DNA of 64,000 nucleotides, taken from the NCBI RefSeq assembly GCF_900129825.1, contig NZ_FQWZ01000006.1, positions 1 through 64,000 on the forward strand. Reading direction: 5' to 3'. Below, piece after piece: positions 1 through 12,100 of the stretch. Origin of the DNA: Hydrocarboniphaga daqingensis. Lineage in GTDB: Bacteria > Pseudomonadota > Gammaproteobacteria > Nevskiales > Nevskiaceae. The notes beneath the pieces were generated by a model, which was not told where the DNA came from, ran no database searches, and worked only from the letters and a program-made list of their open reading frames with translations. How positions within the stretch are numbered: the stretch's first letter is position 1; each line of letters opens with the position of its first letter. Made by a program: the position numbers and the translations under genes.

Positions 1-2987
1 CTGACATACAGAGATCCGTTCTCGAATCGGATTTGGCCGGTTGCGTTGTCGCTGAACTGGGATGACCCAATGAAGCTGAGTGTCATGCCCAATGCATTCG
101 ACAGACCAGCAAAGTCGAGCTTGTCAGTGCCAGAGACAAAGTCAGTAATCAGGTCAACGAAATTCACGCCATCAGAGTTGGCTATTGCACTAAAGCCAAA
201 GTAGTCAGCGCCAGCGCCGCCGACCAGACGATCGGACCCGCCTCCGCCCACCAACGTATCAATACCAGCCCCTCCGTTCAGCGTGTCATTGCCCCCGCCG
301 CCAACCAGGCTGTTAGCTGCACTATTGCCCATCAGGACGTTGGCCGCACCGTTGCCTGTGCCATTGATTGCGGCGGAGCCCGTCAGAACTAGGTTTTCGA
401 CGTTAGCACTTAGCGTGTGGCTCACTGAGGACTGAATGACGTCGGTTCCTTCGTTAGCCGCTTCAACGACCACATCGCTCGTCGAATCGATCACATAGGT
501 GTCGTTGCCAGCACCGCCCGTCAACGAGTCGTTACCCGTGCCGCCATTCAACGTATCGTTACCCGCGCCAGCAGCAATCGTATCGTTCCCGGCACCACCG
601 GCAAGGCTGTTGGCGGCCGTGTTACCTGTCAGCACATTGGCCAGCTCGTTACCGGTGCCATTGATGGCGGCCGAACCAGTCAGCGTGAGGTTTTCGACGT
701 TCGCCGCTAGCGTGTGGCTCACCGACGACTGCACCAAGTCGGTCCCCTTAGGGGCCAACTCAACGATCACATCATTCGTCGAGTCGATCACATAGGTGTC
801 GTTGCCAGCACCGCCCATCAGCGAGTCGTTACCCGCACCACCATTCAACGTATCATTGCCCGCGCCAGCGGCAATCGTGTCGTTTCCGGCACCGCCGGCA
901 AGGCTGTTAGCAGCGGTGTTACCCGTCAGCACGTTGGCCAGCTCGTTGCCGGTGCCATTGATGGCGACCGAACCGGTCAGCGTGAGGTTTTCGACATTCG
1001 CCGCTAGCGTGTGGCTCACCGACGACTGCACCAAGTCGGTTCCCTCATTGGCTGCCTCAACGACCGTGTCGCTAGCCGAATCGATCACATAGGTGTCGTT
1101 GCCAGCACCGCCCGTCAACGAGTCGTTACCCGCACCACCATTCAACGTATCGTTACCCGCACCAGCAGCAATCGTGTCATTTGCTGTACCACCATCGAGG
1201 CTGTTGTTAGCGATGTTGCCCGTCAGCACGTTGGCAAGGTCGTTGCCGATGCCATTGATGGCGGCAGAACCGGTCAGTGTGAGGTTTTCGACGTTCGCCG
1301 CCAGCATATAGCTGACGGACGACTGCACCAAGTCAGTCCCCTCATTGGCCAACTCAACGATCACATCGATCGGCGAGTCGATCACATAGGTGTCGTTGCC
1401 TGCGCCAGCGGCCATCGTGTCGATCCCGAATTGGCCATCGAGGATGTTGTCAGCGGTGTTGCCCGTCAGCACGTTGGATAGGTCGTTGCCAGTGCCATTG
1501 ATGGCAGCAGAACCGGTCAGTGTGAGATTTTCGAAGTTCGCCCATAGCCGGTAGCTCACCGACGACTGCACCAAGTCGGTCCCCTCATTGGCAACCTCAA
1601 AGATAGCGTCGTTTGCCGCATCGATCACGTAGGTGTCGTTGTCAGCACCGCCCATCAACCAGTCGAAGCCCGTACCGCCATTCAACGTATCGTCACCTGC
1701 GCCACCGACGATGAAGTCGTCACCGTCGCCGCCGGCAAGGCTGTTGGCAGCGGTGTTACCCGTCAGCACGTTGGCCAAGTCGTTGCCCGTGCCATTGATG
1801 ATGGCCGAACCGGTCAGCGTGAGGTTTTCGACGTTCGCTGTGAGGGTATAGCTAACGGACGACTGCACCAAGTCGGTTCCCTCATTGGCTGCCTCAACGA
1901 CCGTGTCGCTAGCCGAATCGATCACATAGGTGTCGTTGCCAGCACCGCCGGCAAGACTGTTGGCAGCGGTGTTACCCGTTAGCACATTGGACAGCTCGTT
2001 ACCGGTGGCATTGATGGCGGCCGAACCGGTCAGCGTGAGGTTTTCGACATTCGCCGCTAACGTGTGGCTCACCGACGACAGCACCAAGTCGGTTCCCTCA
2101 TTGGCTGCCTCAACGACCGCGTCGCTAGCTGAATCGATCACATAGGTGTCGTTGCCAGCTCCGCCCGTCAATGAGTCACTGCCCGTACCGCCATTCAACG
2201 TATCGTTACCCGCGCTAGCGACAATCGTGTCGTTGCCGGCACCACCATCGAGGCTGTTGGCGGCTGTGTTACCCGTCAGCACGTTGGCCAGGTCGTTGCC
2301 AGTGCCATTGATGGCGGCCGAACCGGTCAGCGTGAGGTTTTCGACGTTCGCTGTGAGGGTATAGCTAACGGACGACTGCACCAAGTCGGTTCCCTCATTG
2401 GCTGCCTCAACGACCGTGTCGCTAGCCGAATCGATCACATAGGTGTCGTTGCCAGCACCGCCCGTCAATGAGTCATTGCCCGTACCGCCATTCAACGTAT
2501 CGTTGCCCGCGCCAGCGGCAATCGTGTCGTTTCCGGCACCACCGTTAAGGCTGCTATTGTTGACAGACTCGTTAATTAGTACGTTTGCCAGGTTGTTGCC
2601 GGTACCGTTGATCGCAGAGTTGGTGAGAATTAGGTTCTCGACATTGTCGCTAAGCGTGTACGACCCAGCGATTGCCTTAACAGTATCCAATCCCTCGTTA
2701 GCCAATTCCACTATGACGTCATTTTCCGAGTTGACTATATAAACATCATCGCCGGCGCCACCATACATCGTGTCGCGACCTGGCCCGCCGTTTATAGTGT
2801 CATTTCCCTCTGCACCGCTGATGCTGTCGTTCCCATTGTCCCCACTAAGAAAGTCATTTCCTTCATAACCAAAGATGACGTCGTCACCACCATTGCCGTT
2901 GATTGTGTCGTTGGCCGATGTTCCGTAAAGGTCGTCTGCCCCCTCACTTGAGCTGGCAATAACTGTATTATTTTTACTTGCGCTCAT
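1..2987 (-). CDS. Giant RTX calcium-binding protein, 3' end off the window
   Basis: This is an open minus-strand frame from ATG at 2987 (protein begins MSASKNNTV) to the left edge, at least 995 residues. By alignment with the neighbouring RTX protein it should stop about 80 bases beyond the edge. It carries glycine/aspartate nonapeptides (GGxGNDTxx) that form calcium-binding beta-rolls, then about eight copies of a 99-residue unit containing [18 protein letters not shown]. The C-terminal non-repeat part ([20 protein letters not shown]) nearly copies the 12596-3162 gene, so type I secretion is expected. There is no N-terminal signal peptide. Function is unknown; a surface or secreted adhesin-like role is inference. 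The gene lies downstream of a terminator and probably has its own promoter. Confidence 0.9.
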   Translation of the reverse strand, partial: MSASKNNTVIASSSEGADDLYGTSANDTINGNGGDDVIFGYEGNDFLSGDNGNDSISGAEGNDTINGGPGRDTMYGGAGDDVYIVNSENDVIVELANEGLDTVKAIAGSYTLSDNVENLILTNSAINGTGNNLANVLINESVNNSSLNGGAGNDTIAAGAGNDTLNGGTGNDSLTGGAGNDTYVIDSASDTVVEAANEGTDLVQSSVSYTLTANVENLTLTGSAAINGTGNDLANVLTGNTAANSLDGGAGNDTIVASAGNDTLNGGTGSDSLTGGAGNDTYVIDSASDAVVEAANEGTDLVLSSVSHTLAANVENLTLTGSAAINATGNELSNVLTGNTAANSLAGGAGNDTYVIDSASDTVVEAANEGTDLVQSSVSYTLTANVENLTLTGSAIINGTGNDLANVLTGNTAANSLAGGDGDDFIVGGAGDDTLNGGTGFDWLMGGADNDTYVIDAANDAIFEVANEGTDLVQSSVSYRLWANFENLTLTGSAAINGTGNDLSNVLTGNTADNILDGQFGIDTMAAGAGNDTYVIDSPIDVIVELANEGTDLVQSSVSYMLAANVENLTLTGSAAINGIGNDLANVLTGNIANNSLDGGTANDTIAAGAGNDTLNGGAGNDSLTGGAGNDTYVIDSASDTVVEAANEGTDLVQSSVSHTLAANVENLTLTGSVAINGTGNELANVLTGNTAANSLAGGAGNDTIAAGAGNDTLNGGAGNDSLMGGAGNDTYVIDSTNDVIVELAPKGTDLVQSSVSHTLAANVENLTLTGSAAINGTGNELANVLTGNTAANSLAGGAGNDTIAAGAGNDTLNGGTGNDSLTGGAGNDTYVIDSTSDVVVEAANEGTDVIQSSVSHTLSANVENLVLTGSAAINGTGNGAANVLMGNSAANSLVGGGGNDTLNGGAGIDTLVGGGGSDRLVGGAGADYFGFSAIANSDGVNFVDLITDFVSGTDKLDFAGLSNALGMTLSFIGSSQFSDNATGQIRFENGSLYV
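250..2745 (-). repeat. Tandem 297-bp (99-residue) repeat array in RTX gene 1
   Basis: Equivalent points of consecutive units fall at 499, 796, 1093, 1390, 1633, 1930, 2146 and 2443. Spacings are 297, 297, 297, 243, 297, 216 and 297 bases. The short units lack exactly 54 or 81 bases, that is two or three nonapeptides of 27 bases, and the frame is kept. Units are nearly identical at DNA level, for example the TYVIDS, EGTDLVQSSVS and [12 protein letters not shown] segments. Confidence 0.92.
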
Positions 2988-3104
2988 TTTCAAAATCTTA
3001 TTGTTAGAATAGATGATTCATATACAAATCCAGCCTATAAATACCAAGTGTCAACAATATTTATTCTTGTGTCATAAACTAACTTTATCTAATTGAGAGA
3101 CATC
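2988..3104 (-). promoter_or_regulatory. AT-rich leader of RTX gene 1
   Basis: This AT-rich stretch lies between the terminator of the upstream RTX gene and the ATG at 2987. It is far richer in A/T than the surrounding coding DNA, so it probably holds the promoter of the downstream RTX gene. No convincing -10/-35 pair or strong Shine-Dalgarno sequence could be fixed by eye. Confidence 0.4.
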
Positions 3105-3147
3105 TCTTAAATAAAATAAGCAGCGGGGACCGTTACCGATCCCCGCT
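3105..3147 (-). terminator. Rho-independent terminator after RTX gene 2
   Basis: An 8-bp perfect inverted repeat (AGCGGGGA at 3122-3129, TCCCCGCT at 3140-3147) has a 10-base loop. On the minus strand it is followed by a T-rich tract (CTTATTTTATTT). It begins 14 bases after the stop codon of the 3144-residue RTX gene, so the two RTX genes are probably separate transcripts. Confidence 0.85.
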
Positions 3148-3161
3148 ACTTCGCAATCGAC

Positions 3162-6100
3162 TTACAGGATGAAGTCAGCAGCCTGCAGGGAGTTAACACC
3201 AGCCAAGTCGATGATCATCTCAGCAGCTGAGTCGGCGTTGGTGCTGACATACAGAGACCCGTTCTCGAATCGGATTTGACCGGTTGCGTTGTCGCTGAAC
3301 TGGGATGACCCAATGAAGCTGAGTGTGATGCCCAACGCACTTGACAGACCAGCCAAGTCGAGCTTGTCAGTACCAGAGACAAAGTCAGCAATCACGTCAA
3401 CGGAGTTCACGCCATCAGAGTTGGCTATTGCACTAAAGCCAAAGTAGTCATTGCCGGCGCCGCCGACCAAGTAGTCCGAACCGGCACCACCGCGCAACGT
3501 GTCGTTGCCACCGCCGCCATTGATTACATCGTCACCACCTCCGCCTGAAAGCGTGTTAGCTGCACTGTTACCGGTGATCACATTCGCCAGTTCGTTACCA
3601 GTGCCGTTAACAACAGCGTTGCCTGTGAGTGTTAGATACTCAATGTTCGCACTTAGCGTGTAGCTGACTGACGACGTTACGCGGTCGATACCTGCGTTTG
3701 CAGCCTCCGTGACGACGTCGGCGGCGTTGTCAACGATATAGCTGTCGTTACCAGCGCCGCCCACCAATGTATCGACACCCGCCCCGCCATTTAGCGTGTC
3801 ATTGCCCCCGCCGCCAACCAAGCTGTTGGCGGCGCCATTGCCTGTCAGGACGTTGGCCGCGCCGTTGCCCGTGCCATTGATTGCGGCAGAGCCCGTCAGA
3901 AGCATATTTTCGACGTTATCGCCTAAGGTGTAGCTCACTGACGACTGCACTACATCGGCACCCTCACTTGCCGCCTCAACGATCACATCGCTCGTCGAAT
4001 CGATCACATAGGTATCGTTGCCTGCACCGCCCGTCAACGAGTCATTGCCCGCACCGCCATTCAACGTATCGTTACCCGCGCCAGCGGCAATTGTGTCGTT
4101 CCCGGCACCACCAGTAAGGCTGTTGGCAGCGGTGTTACCCGTCAACACGTTGGCCAGATCGTTGCCAGTGCCATTGATGGCAGCAGAACCAGTCAGCGTG
4201 AGATTTTCGACGTTCGCCGCGAGCGCGTGGCTCACAGACGATTGCACGACGTCGATACCCTCATTGACCGCCTCAGCGACTGCATCACTGCCGGAATCGA
4301 TCACATAGGTGTCGTTACCAGCAGCACCCGTCAACGAGTCGTTACCTGTACCGCCATTTAACGTATCGTTACCGGCACCAGCAGTGATCGTGTCATTCCC
4401 GGCACCACCAGCGAGGCTGTTATCCGCAGTGTTGCCCGTCAGCACATTGGCCAGCTCGTTGCCTGTTCCGTTAATGACAGCAGCGCCGGTCAGTGTGAGG
4501 TTTTCGATGTTCGTCGCGAGCATGTAGCTCACAGTGGACTGCACCACGTCGGTGCCCTCATTGGTCACTTCAACGACTAAATCGTTCGTCGATTCGATCA
4601 CATAGGTGTCGTTGCCGGAGCCGCCCGTCAACGAATCATTGCCTGCACCGCCATTCAAGGTATCGTTGCCCGCGCCAGCAGAAATGGTGTCGTTCCCGAC
4701 GCCACCATCGAGGATGTTGGCAGCGGTGTTGCCCGTCAACGCATTGGCAAGGTCGTTGCCAGTTCCATTGATGCCGGCAGAGCCGGTCAGTGTAAGGTTT
4801 TCGACATTCGCCGCGAGCGTGTAGCTCACCGACGATTGCACGACATCGGTTCCCTCATTGGCCGCCTCAACGATCGCATCGCTAGGCGAATCGACCACAT
4901 ACGTGTCATTGCCTGCACCGCCTGTCAACGAGTCATTACCTGTACCGCCATTCAAGGTGTCGTTGCCCGCGCCAGCAGAAATGGTGTCGTTCCCGGCACC
5001 ACCATCAAGGCTGTTGGCGGCGGTGTTGCCGGTCAGTGCATTGGCAAGGTCGTTGCCAGTTCCATTGATGACTGCCACACCGGCCAGCATGAGGTTTTCA
5101 ACGTTCGCCGCGAGCGTGTAGCTGACCGAGGACATCACGTCGTCGACACCCTCGTTCGCCGCCTCGACCACGACGTCCGCCATGTTGTCGACGACGTAGC
5201 TGTCATTGTCCGCGCCGCCAACCAGCGAATCACCTCCGGCTCCACCATCCAGCGTATCGACACCACCGCCGGCCCGGATCGTATCAACACCACCGCCGCC
5301 GACAAGGCTATTGGCAGTCGAATTACCGGTGAGCGCATTCGCCAAATCGTTACCGATGCCGTTAATGGCGGCGCTGCCAGTAAGGGTGAGGTTCTCAACG
5401 TCAGCCCCAAGCGAGTACGTCACCGCCGAGAGCACTGTGTCCTCGCCCTCGCCAGCAAGCTCAACTACCACGTCGCTGGCGTTATCCACGACGTATACAT
5501 CGTTACCTGCGCCACCAACCAACGAATCGGTGCCAATGCCGCCATCGAGCGAATCATTATCGCCGCCACCTTCAAGCGTATCGTTGCCATCTGAGCCCAA
5601 CAGCGTGTCATTGCCGGCCAGACCTTGGATCGTGTCTGGATTGAGCGTTCCAACCAGCGAATCCGCACCTGCTGTTCCCACGATCAAGCCGGTCCCAACC
5701 GGCGCAAATGCGGGTATAAAGTTGTCAGCGACCAAGGTCGATGCTGTGACGTTTTGTAGCACCGCGACGTTGATGTAGCTACCGCCGCCCCCGGATTTGC
5801 TGAACTGTACCGCTGTATCGGATCCACTCTGAATGACTCGCAAATGCCCAGAGGCGAATGGATCACTTGAGGCGATGTAGTTTGTGGCAAGAGTCAGGTA
5901 ACTGCGAACGTCGAGAACGTCTCCGGCACTACCGCCAGTAAAATCGGTGACGATCAGATTCATCGTCAATCCATTGATATTCGCGATCGTCTCTAAAACG
6001 TCCCGGCCCGAACCCAGAGTCACACGATGCGTACTTCCACTGACGACCACTACATCGTTACCGTCCCCAGCGTCGGTAGTCGATGAACTGCCGTTGAAGT

Positions 6101-9100
6101 TGGTATGCGCACGAACATAATCGTCGCCAGCGCCCGCACTGATCGAGTGGGTGCCAGAGTCGTAGACAGCCGTAACGCTGTCGTTACCCGCACCAGCAGT
6201 GACCGTCAATGATCCGCTGACAAATGTGACGCCGTCGCCGGTCGCGTCGATTACATCATTACCTTCACCGGCATCGACGACATCCGACCCAAAGCCGGCT
6301 TCAAAGAACTGGAACGTATCAGCCCCATCACCTCCGACCAGCGTGTCGTTGCCCAAGCTGCCTCTAATCGTGTCGTCTCCCGCACCACCGATGATGCTGT
6401 TGGCTGCCTCATTTCCAGTAATAACATTAGCAGCACTATTGCCGGTGCCATCTATAGCCGACGACCCTAGCAGCATTAGATTCTCAACGTTCTCGGCAAG
6501 TGTGAAAGAGACCAATGAGCGAACGCTATCGACTCCTTCGTCAACACCCTCGTTGATGACATCAGCCGCGGAGTCAACTAAATAAGCGTCGTCGCCCGTG
6601 CCGCCGACCATTGAGTCATCACCAGAGCCGCCGTCCAATGAGTCATTGTCAGCGCCGCCTTCGAGTGTATCGTTGCCCTCTGCGCCCGCCAGCGTATCGT
6701 CACCGCCAAGACCTTGGATCGTGTCAGCGCTGGCCGTGCCGACCAAAGAATCTGCACCCGACGTACCCACAATGGCCCCGGACAGATTCGGAGAGAATCC
6801 GGGCAAGAAGTTATCGGCGACCAACGCGGTTGTGACCACGTTCTGCAGGACTGCAACGGTGATGTAGTTACCGCCGCTGCCGGTCGAGCTGAACTGTAGG
6901 ACCGTATCAGCACCGCTCTGCACCGCGACCAGATGGCCCGATACGAACGGGTTGCTTCCAGTCGTATAGTTGGTCGCCAACGCGAGATAGCTGCGGGCGT
7001 CGAGAATGTCGCCCGCGCTGCCGGTTGCAAAGTCAGTAACGGTAAGGCTCATCGCCAGGCCGTTGACGTTGGCACCCGCCTCGAGAAGGTCACGACCTGC
7101 GCCAAGAGTCACCCGATGCGTACTTCCGCTGACAACCACCACGTCATTTCCGTCACCCGCATCGGTGACGGATGAACTGCCGTTGAAGTTAACGTGGTTT
7201 CGGATGTAGTCATCACCAGAGCCCGCGTTGATCGAGTGGGTGCCCGCATCGTAGACCGCTGTGATGCTGTCATTGCCAGCGCCGGCGTTCACTGTTAGCG
7301 AGCCGCTGACGAAAACGATACCGTCACCGGTTGCGTCGATTACATCGTTACCGTCACCAGCATCGACTACATCGGAACCGAAACCGGCCTCAGAGAACAG
7401 GAATGTATCAGCGCCGTCACCACCGACCAGGGTGTCGTTGCCAAGGCCGCCCCGAATCGTGTCATCTCCAGCGCCGCCAACGATGCTGTTGGCTGCGTCG
7501 TTGCCGATCAGTATGTTGGCGAGCTCGTTACCCGTCGCATCGACCGCGGATCCGCCGATCAGAGCGAGGTCTTCTACATTAGCGGAAAGGGTGTAGGAAA
7601 CTGACGAAAGGACGAAGTCGATACCTTGTCCAGCCGCTTCGCTGACGACATCAGCCGACGAGTCAACGAAGAACACATCGTCGCCCAATCCACCGGCCAT
7701 CGAGTCATTCCCCGTGTCGCCGTCCAGCGTATCGTCTCCACTGCCGCCAATCAGAGTATCCGCCCCAGCACTACCGATTAAGTAGTCGGCGCCATCCAGT
7801 CCGGAGATCGAATCATTGCCATCCAGTCCGTTGATCGTATCGGCGGCGGAGGTACCCGTAAGTACATCGTTACCTGCTGTCGGCTGGCTGGGGCCTGCAG
7901 GAGGCGCTGCACTCGGACCGTTGAAGTTGGTGGGGATCAGCGTGCTCACATTGACGTTCTGAAGGGTTACGATGGTCGCAAATTGGTTCGTAGATCCCTT
8001 GCCATCAAGGTCGACCTGCACCAATGTGTCGGCGCCGCTCTGTAGCAGACGCAGATGCCCGGACGCAAAAGGGTCCCCGCCAGCATAGTTGGTGCAAAAC
8101 TGGAGGAGTGGACCCAAGTCAAGCACATCGCCGCCGCTACCTGCAGCAAAGTCGGTGACGACAACAACATCTGGGGCCAATCCGACCAACAACCGATAAC
8201 TGGAGACCGCAACGGTATCGACGCCCACACCGAGTGTGATCTGTGCTGCAGTCACGGCGTGCCCGCTACTCAGATCAATAAAGTCAAACAGATCGTCGCC
8301 AGCACCACCATCAATCGTTAAGGATCGCGACGTAGACAATAAGTTACCAACCGCGACCGTGTCGTTACCGTCATCGCCGTTTACGACGTCATTTCCAACA
8401 TATGTGTAGAAGAAGTCAGCGCCATCACCTCCGCTGAGCGTGTCATCACCGCTGCCACCATCCAAGGTATCGCGACCAGCATCACCAAATAGCAGGTCAT
8501 TGCCCCCGTCACCGAATAATGAGTCCCCCCCGGCATTGCCAAGGATGCTGTCAGCGCCGAGCGTACCGAGTAAGCGATCAGCTGACGCTGTTCCCGCCAG
8601 CAACTCAACCGCTGCGCCGGGCACCACCCGCACACCGCCGAGTGTGAAGTTGCTTGATGTCAGCGTGGATGCGGTCGTGTTAACCAGTGTCAGCATCGTC
8701 ACGAAGCCGGAAGCGACATCGGCCCCATCAAGATCAACCTGGACAAGGGTATCAGCACCGCTCTGCAGCAGTCGGACATGGCCCGATGCGAACGGATTAT
8801 TGCCCGCGATATAGGTCGTGTAATTCGAGACCAGACCGCCGAGGTCGACGACATCACCTCCAGCACCGCTGGCAAAATCGGTAATACGTACGTTGTCGGG
8901 GGTGTTACCCACTGCCAGCCGGTAGCTCGAGACGGAGATCGTGTCGACACCACCGCCGAGCGCAATATTGGCGGTCGTGACGGCGGCGCTAGAACTGACG
9001 CCAAACAGCACGACATCATCGCCAGCACCGCCGCTGATCGTCAGTGCGCGATTTGCCGCGACGCCGCTGTCCGTTGTGACATCGATAACATCATCGCCGG

Positions 9101-12100
9101 CGTCACCGTTGAGGATGCCGCTACCGTCGCCGTCATAAATGGCATCGTCACTATCACCAGCGCCGATCGTGTCGTCGCCTGCACCGCCGACCAGGGTGTC
9201 ACGTCCCTGGTCACCGGCGAGCACATCGTTACCGGCGTCGCCATAAAGCAGATCGTTCTGCGAGCCACCACTGAGCGAATCGTTGCCGTTACCACCCGAC
9301 AGCGTGTCAATCCCATGACCACCTAGTATGGTGTCGTTGCCGTCACCCCCACTTAGCGAGTCGTTGCGCCCGGCCCCAACGATCGAGTCAGCACCGCCAG
9401 CACCGCTAATAGTGTCGTTGCCGTTACCGCCGTTGATAGTCTGGTTCGCCGAACTTCCACCGTTGAAGACGCCAGCCGGGTTAGCCGAGCCATTAGGAGC
9501 GTAGTTGGTGCCATCGAGAACAAAGTTTTCGAAGGTCAGCGCCGAGGGCGCAATATTCAGAAGCGTAATCAGCGTGACGTAGTTGGACCCCGATCCCGAT
9601 CCGTCCAGATCGATCTGAACCAATGTATTCGTACCGCTTTGCTGAAGCCTTACATGACCCGAAGCAAACGGATTCACACCGGGTGCACTGCCGAAGTAAT
9701 CGGTGTAAAGCAGCAACTCTCTCAAATCGATGACGTCGCCGCCACCACCGGCCGCAAAGTCAGAGACGCGCACGATATTAGCCGACAACCCTGCAAACAG
9801 ACGGTAGGTTGAAATCGACACGGTATCGATACCAGCACCGAGGCTGGCCGATATCGTGGCAATGCCGGACGCAACCTCGGGCCCGTTGTAGAGGACGTCG
9901 TCACCCGCACCGCCGGATACCGTTAACGACCGGTCAACGGATCCGTTATCAGTGGACGATGTATCAAGAACATCATCGCCATCGTCACCACTGATGCTGT
10001 CATTACCTCCGTTTGCATGCAGCGTGTCATCGCTGTTACCGCCAAACAATGTGTCGCTACCGCTTCCACCTCGCAGAACGTCGAGTCCTTGATCACCGAA
10101 AATGACGTCATCACCGATACCGCCAGAGACCGTGTCGTTACCCTCACCCGCAACGATGCTGTCGTTGCCGATAAATCCGGTAATCGAATCGCCGCCGATG
10201 CTGCCGGTGCGGGTCTCAACGACACCGCTCGGGATCACCGGTGTCCCGTTATAAACAAAGTTGCTCGACCCGAGATTCGCGGCCGCAACATTGGACAAGG
10301 TCACCATTGTTGCAAATGCAGACTGGGTCCCCGATCCGTCCATATCGAGTTGAACGAGGGTGTCAGATCCGCTTTGGACCAACCGGACGTGGCCCGTTGC
10401 AAACGGATCACCGCCGAAATAGGACGTGACCCACGCAAGCAACGGCGTCAGATCAATAACATCGCCGCCGGCCCCCGCTACAAAATCCGCTATTCGAACC
10501 TGATCGATCGTGCCTTCGTACAAACGATTGAGACTCGAGACCTCAACGGTATCAACGCCAGACCCCAAATTGACGATCGCTGTTGTAGCGCCTGCGTAAG
10601 TGGAGTATCCCCACGTCACGCGATCATCACCGCTGCCTGCATTAACGGTTAGATTGCGTGCGCCACTGTAGCTCAAAGACGACATATCAATGGCGTCGTC
10701 ACCGTCACCGCCATCGACCACGTCGTTGCCTTCGGCCGCGATAATAGAGTCGGCGCCTTCTCCGCCATTAAGGGTGTCATCATCCACCCCACCATTAATG
10801 GAATCGCGACCCTGACCGCCCTCGATGACGTCGTTTCCGCTATCGCCTCGAATGGAGTCGTTTCCGGCGCCGCCAACAATACTGTCGTTGCCAATGACAC
10901 CCGCGATCGAATCAGCGCCATCGGCCCCAGCACGAGTTTCGACGGCACCGCCCGGGATAACCGGAACGCCGTTGTAAATGAAGTTATTGGAGGTTAGGTT
11001 TGATGCACTGACGTTCGATAGGGTCAGCATCGTCTCGAACGACGAGTCAGTACCCACGCCATCAAGGTCGACCTGTACCACGGTGTCGGCGCCGGATTGC
11101 AGCAGGCGGATGTAGCCGGTGGAGAAAGGGTCGTTAACACCGTCGTAACGAGCAAAACTGAGAAGGGCATTTAGGTCAATGACGTCGCCGCCAGCACCGG
11201 TGGCAAAGTCCGACACGCGGATCACATCAATAGACCCGAAGTAGAAACGGTTCGTACTGAAAACAGAAACCGTATCGATACCAGCTCCAAGCGTAACCGA
11301 TGCATCAGTAGCAGCTGCGTAGACCGTATTTCCAAAGCTGACAACATCATCTCCAGAGCCGGCTAAAACGGTGACGGAGCGCGTCAACGATGTATAGGCG
11401 ACCGACGAGGCGTCAATCAAATCATCGCCATCACCGCCAGACACTGAATCATTCCCTTCTCTTGCAACGATGTGATCATCTCCGTCGCCGCCATTGACCG
11501 TGTCGTCACCGGAGCCAGCATCAAGGTAATCGCGTCCCTGATCACCCGAAACAAGATCATTGCCATTGCCACCGTTGATGGTGTCGGCCAGCGTGCCGCC
11601 GTTGAGCACGTCGTTGCCGTTGCCGCCGTCAATCACATCCCTGCCGTGACCGCCGGCAATGGTGTCATTGCCGTCACCGCCATCAAGCGTGTCATTCAGA
11701 CCTCCACCCGAAATGGAGTCGCCACCGCCGGCGCCGCTTAGAGTGTCGGCGCCGTTGCCACCGGTAATGGTCTGAGCTGACGAACTACCCCCATTAAACA
11801 GCCCGGATGCCGTCACCGCCCCACTTGGGGCGTGGTAGTGCCCATTAAAGAAAAAGTTCTCGTAATGAAACAAGGAGGGCGAAACATTCTGGAACGTCAG
11901 TACGGTGACGAAGCTACTCGTCGTTCCGCCGGCGTCCATATCGAATTGAAGCAGCGTGTTGGCACCGCTCTGAATCAGTCGGACATGGCCCGATGCAAAC
12001 GGATTTCCAGTGCCGGTGTAACTGCTATTGCCCAGCATTGGGCCAAGATCGACCGTGTCACCGCCAGGGCCGGCGGCAAAATCACTTAGCAAGATAACAT

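Noticed and set aside
499-2742. Series of 72-99 residue plus-strand frames starting MSLPAPP
   Set aside because: These are regular antisense shadows of the RTX repeat array, not a family of small proteins.
250-5520. CRISPR-like regular repeats
   Set aside because: The periodicity is 27 and 297 bases inside an open coding frame with protein-level conservation, so these are coding RTX repeats.
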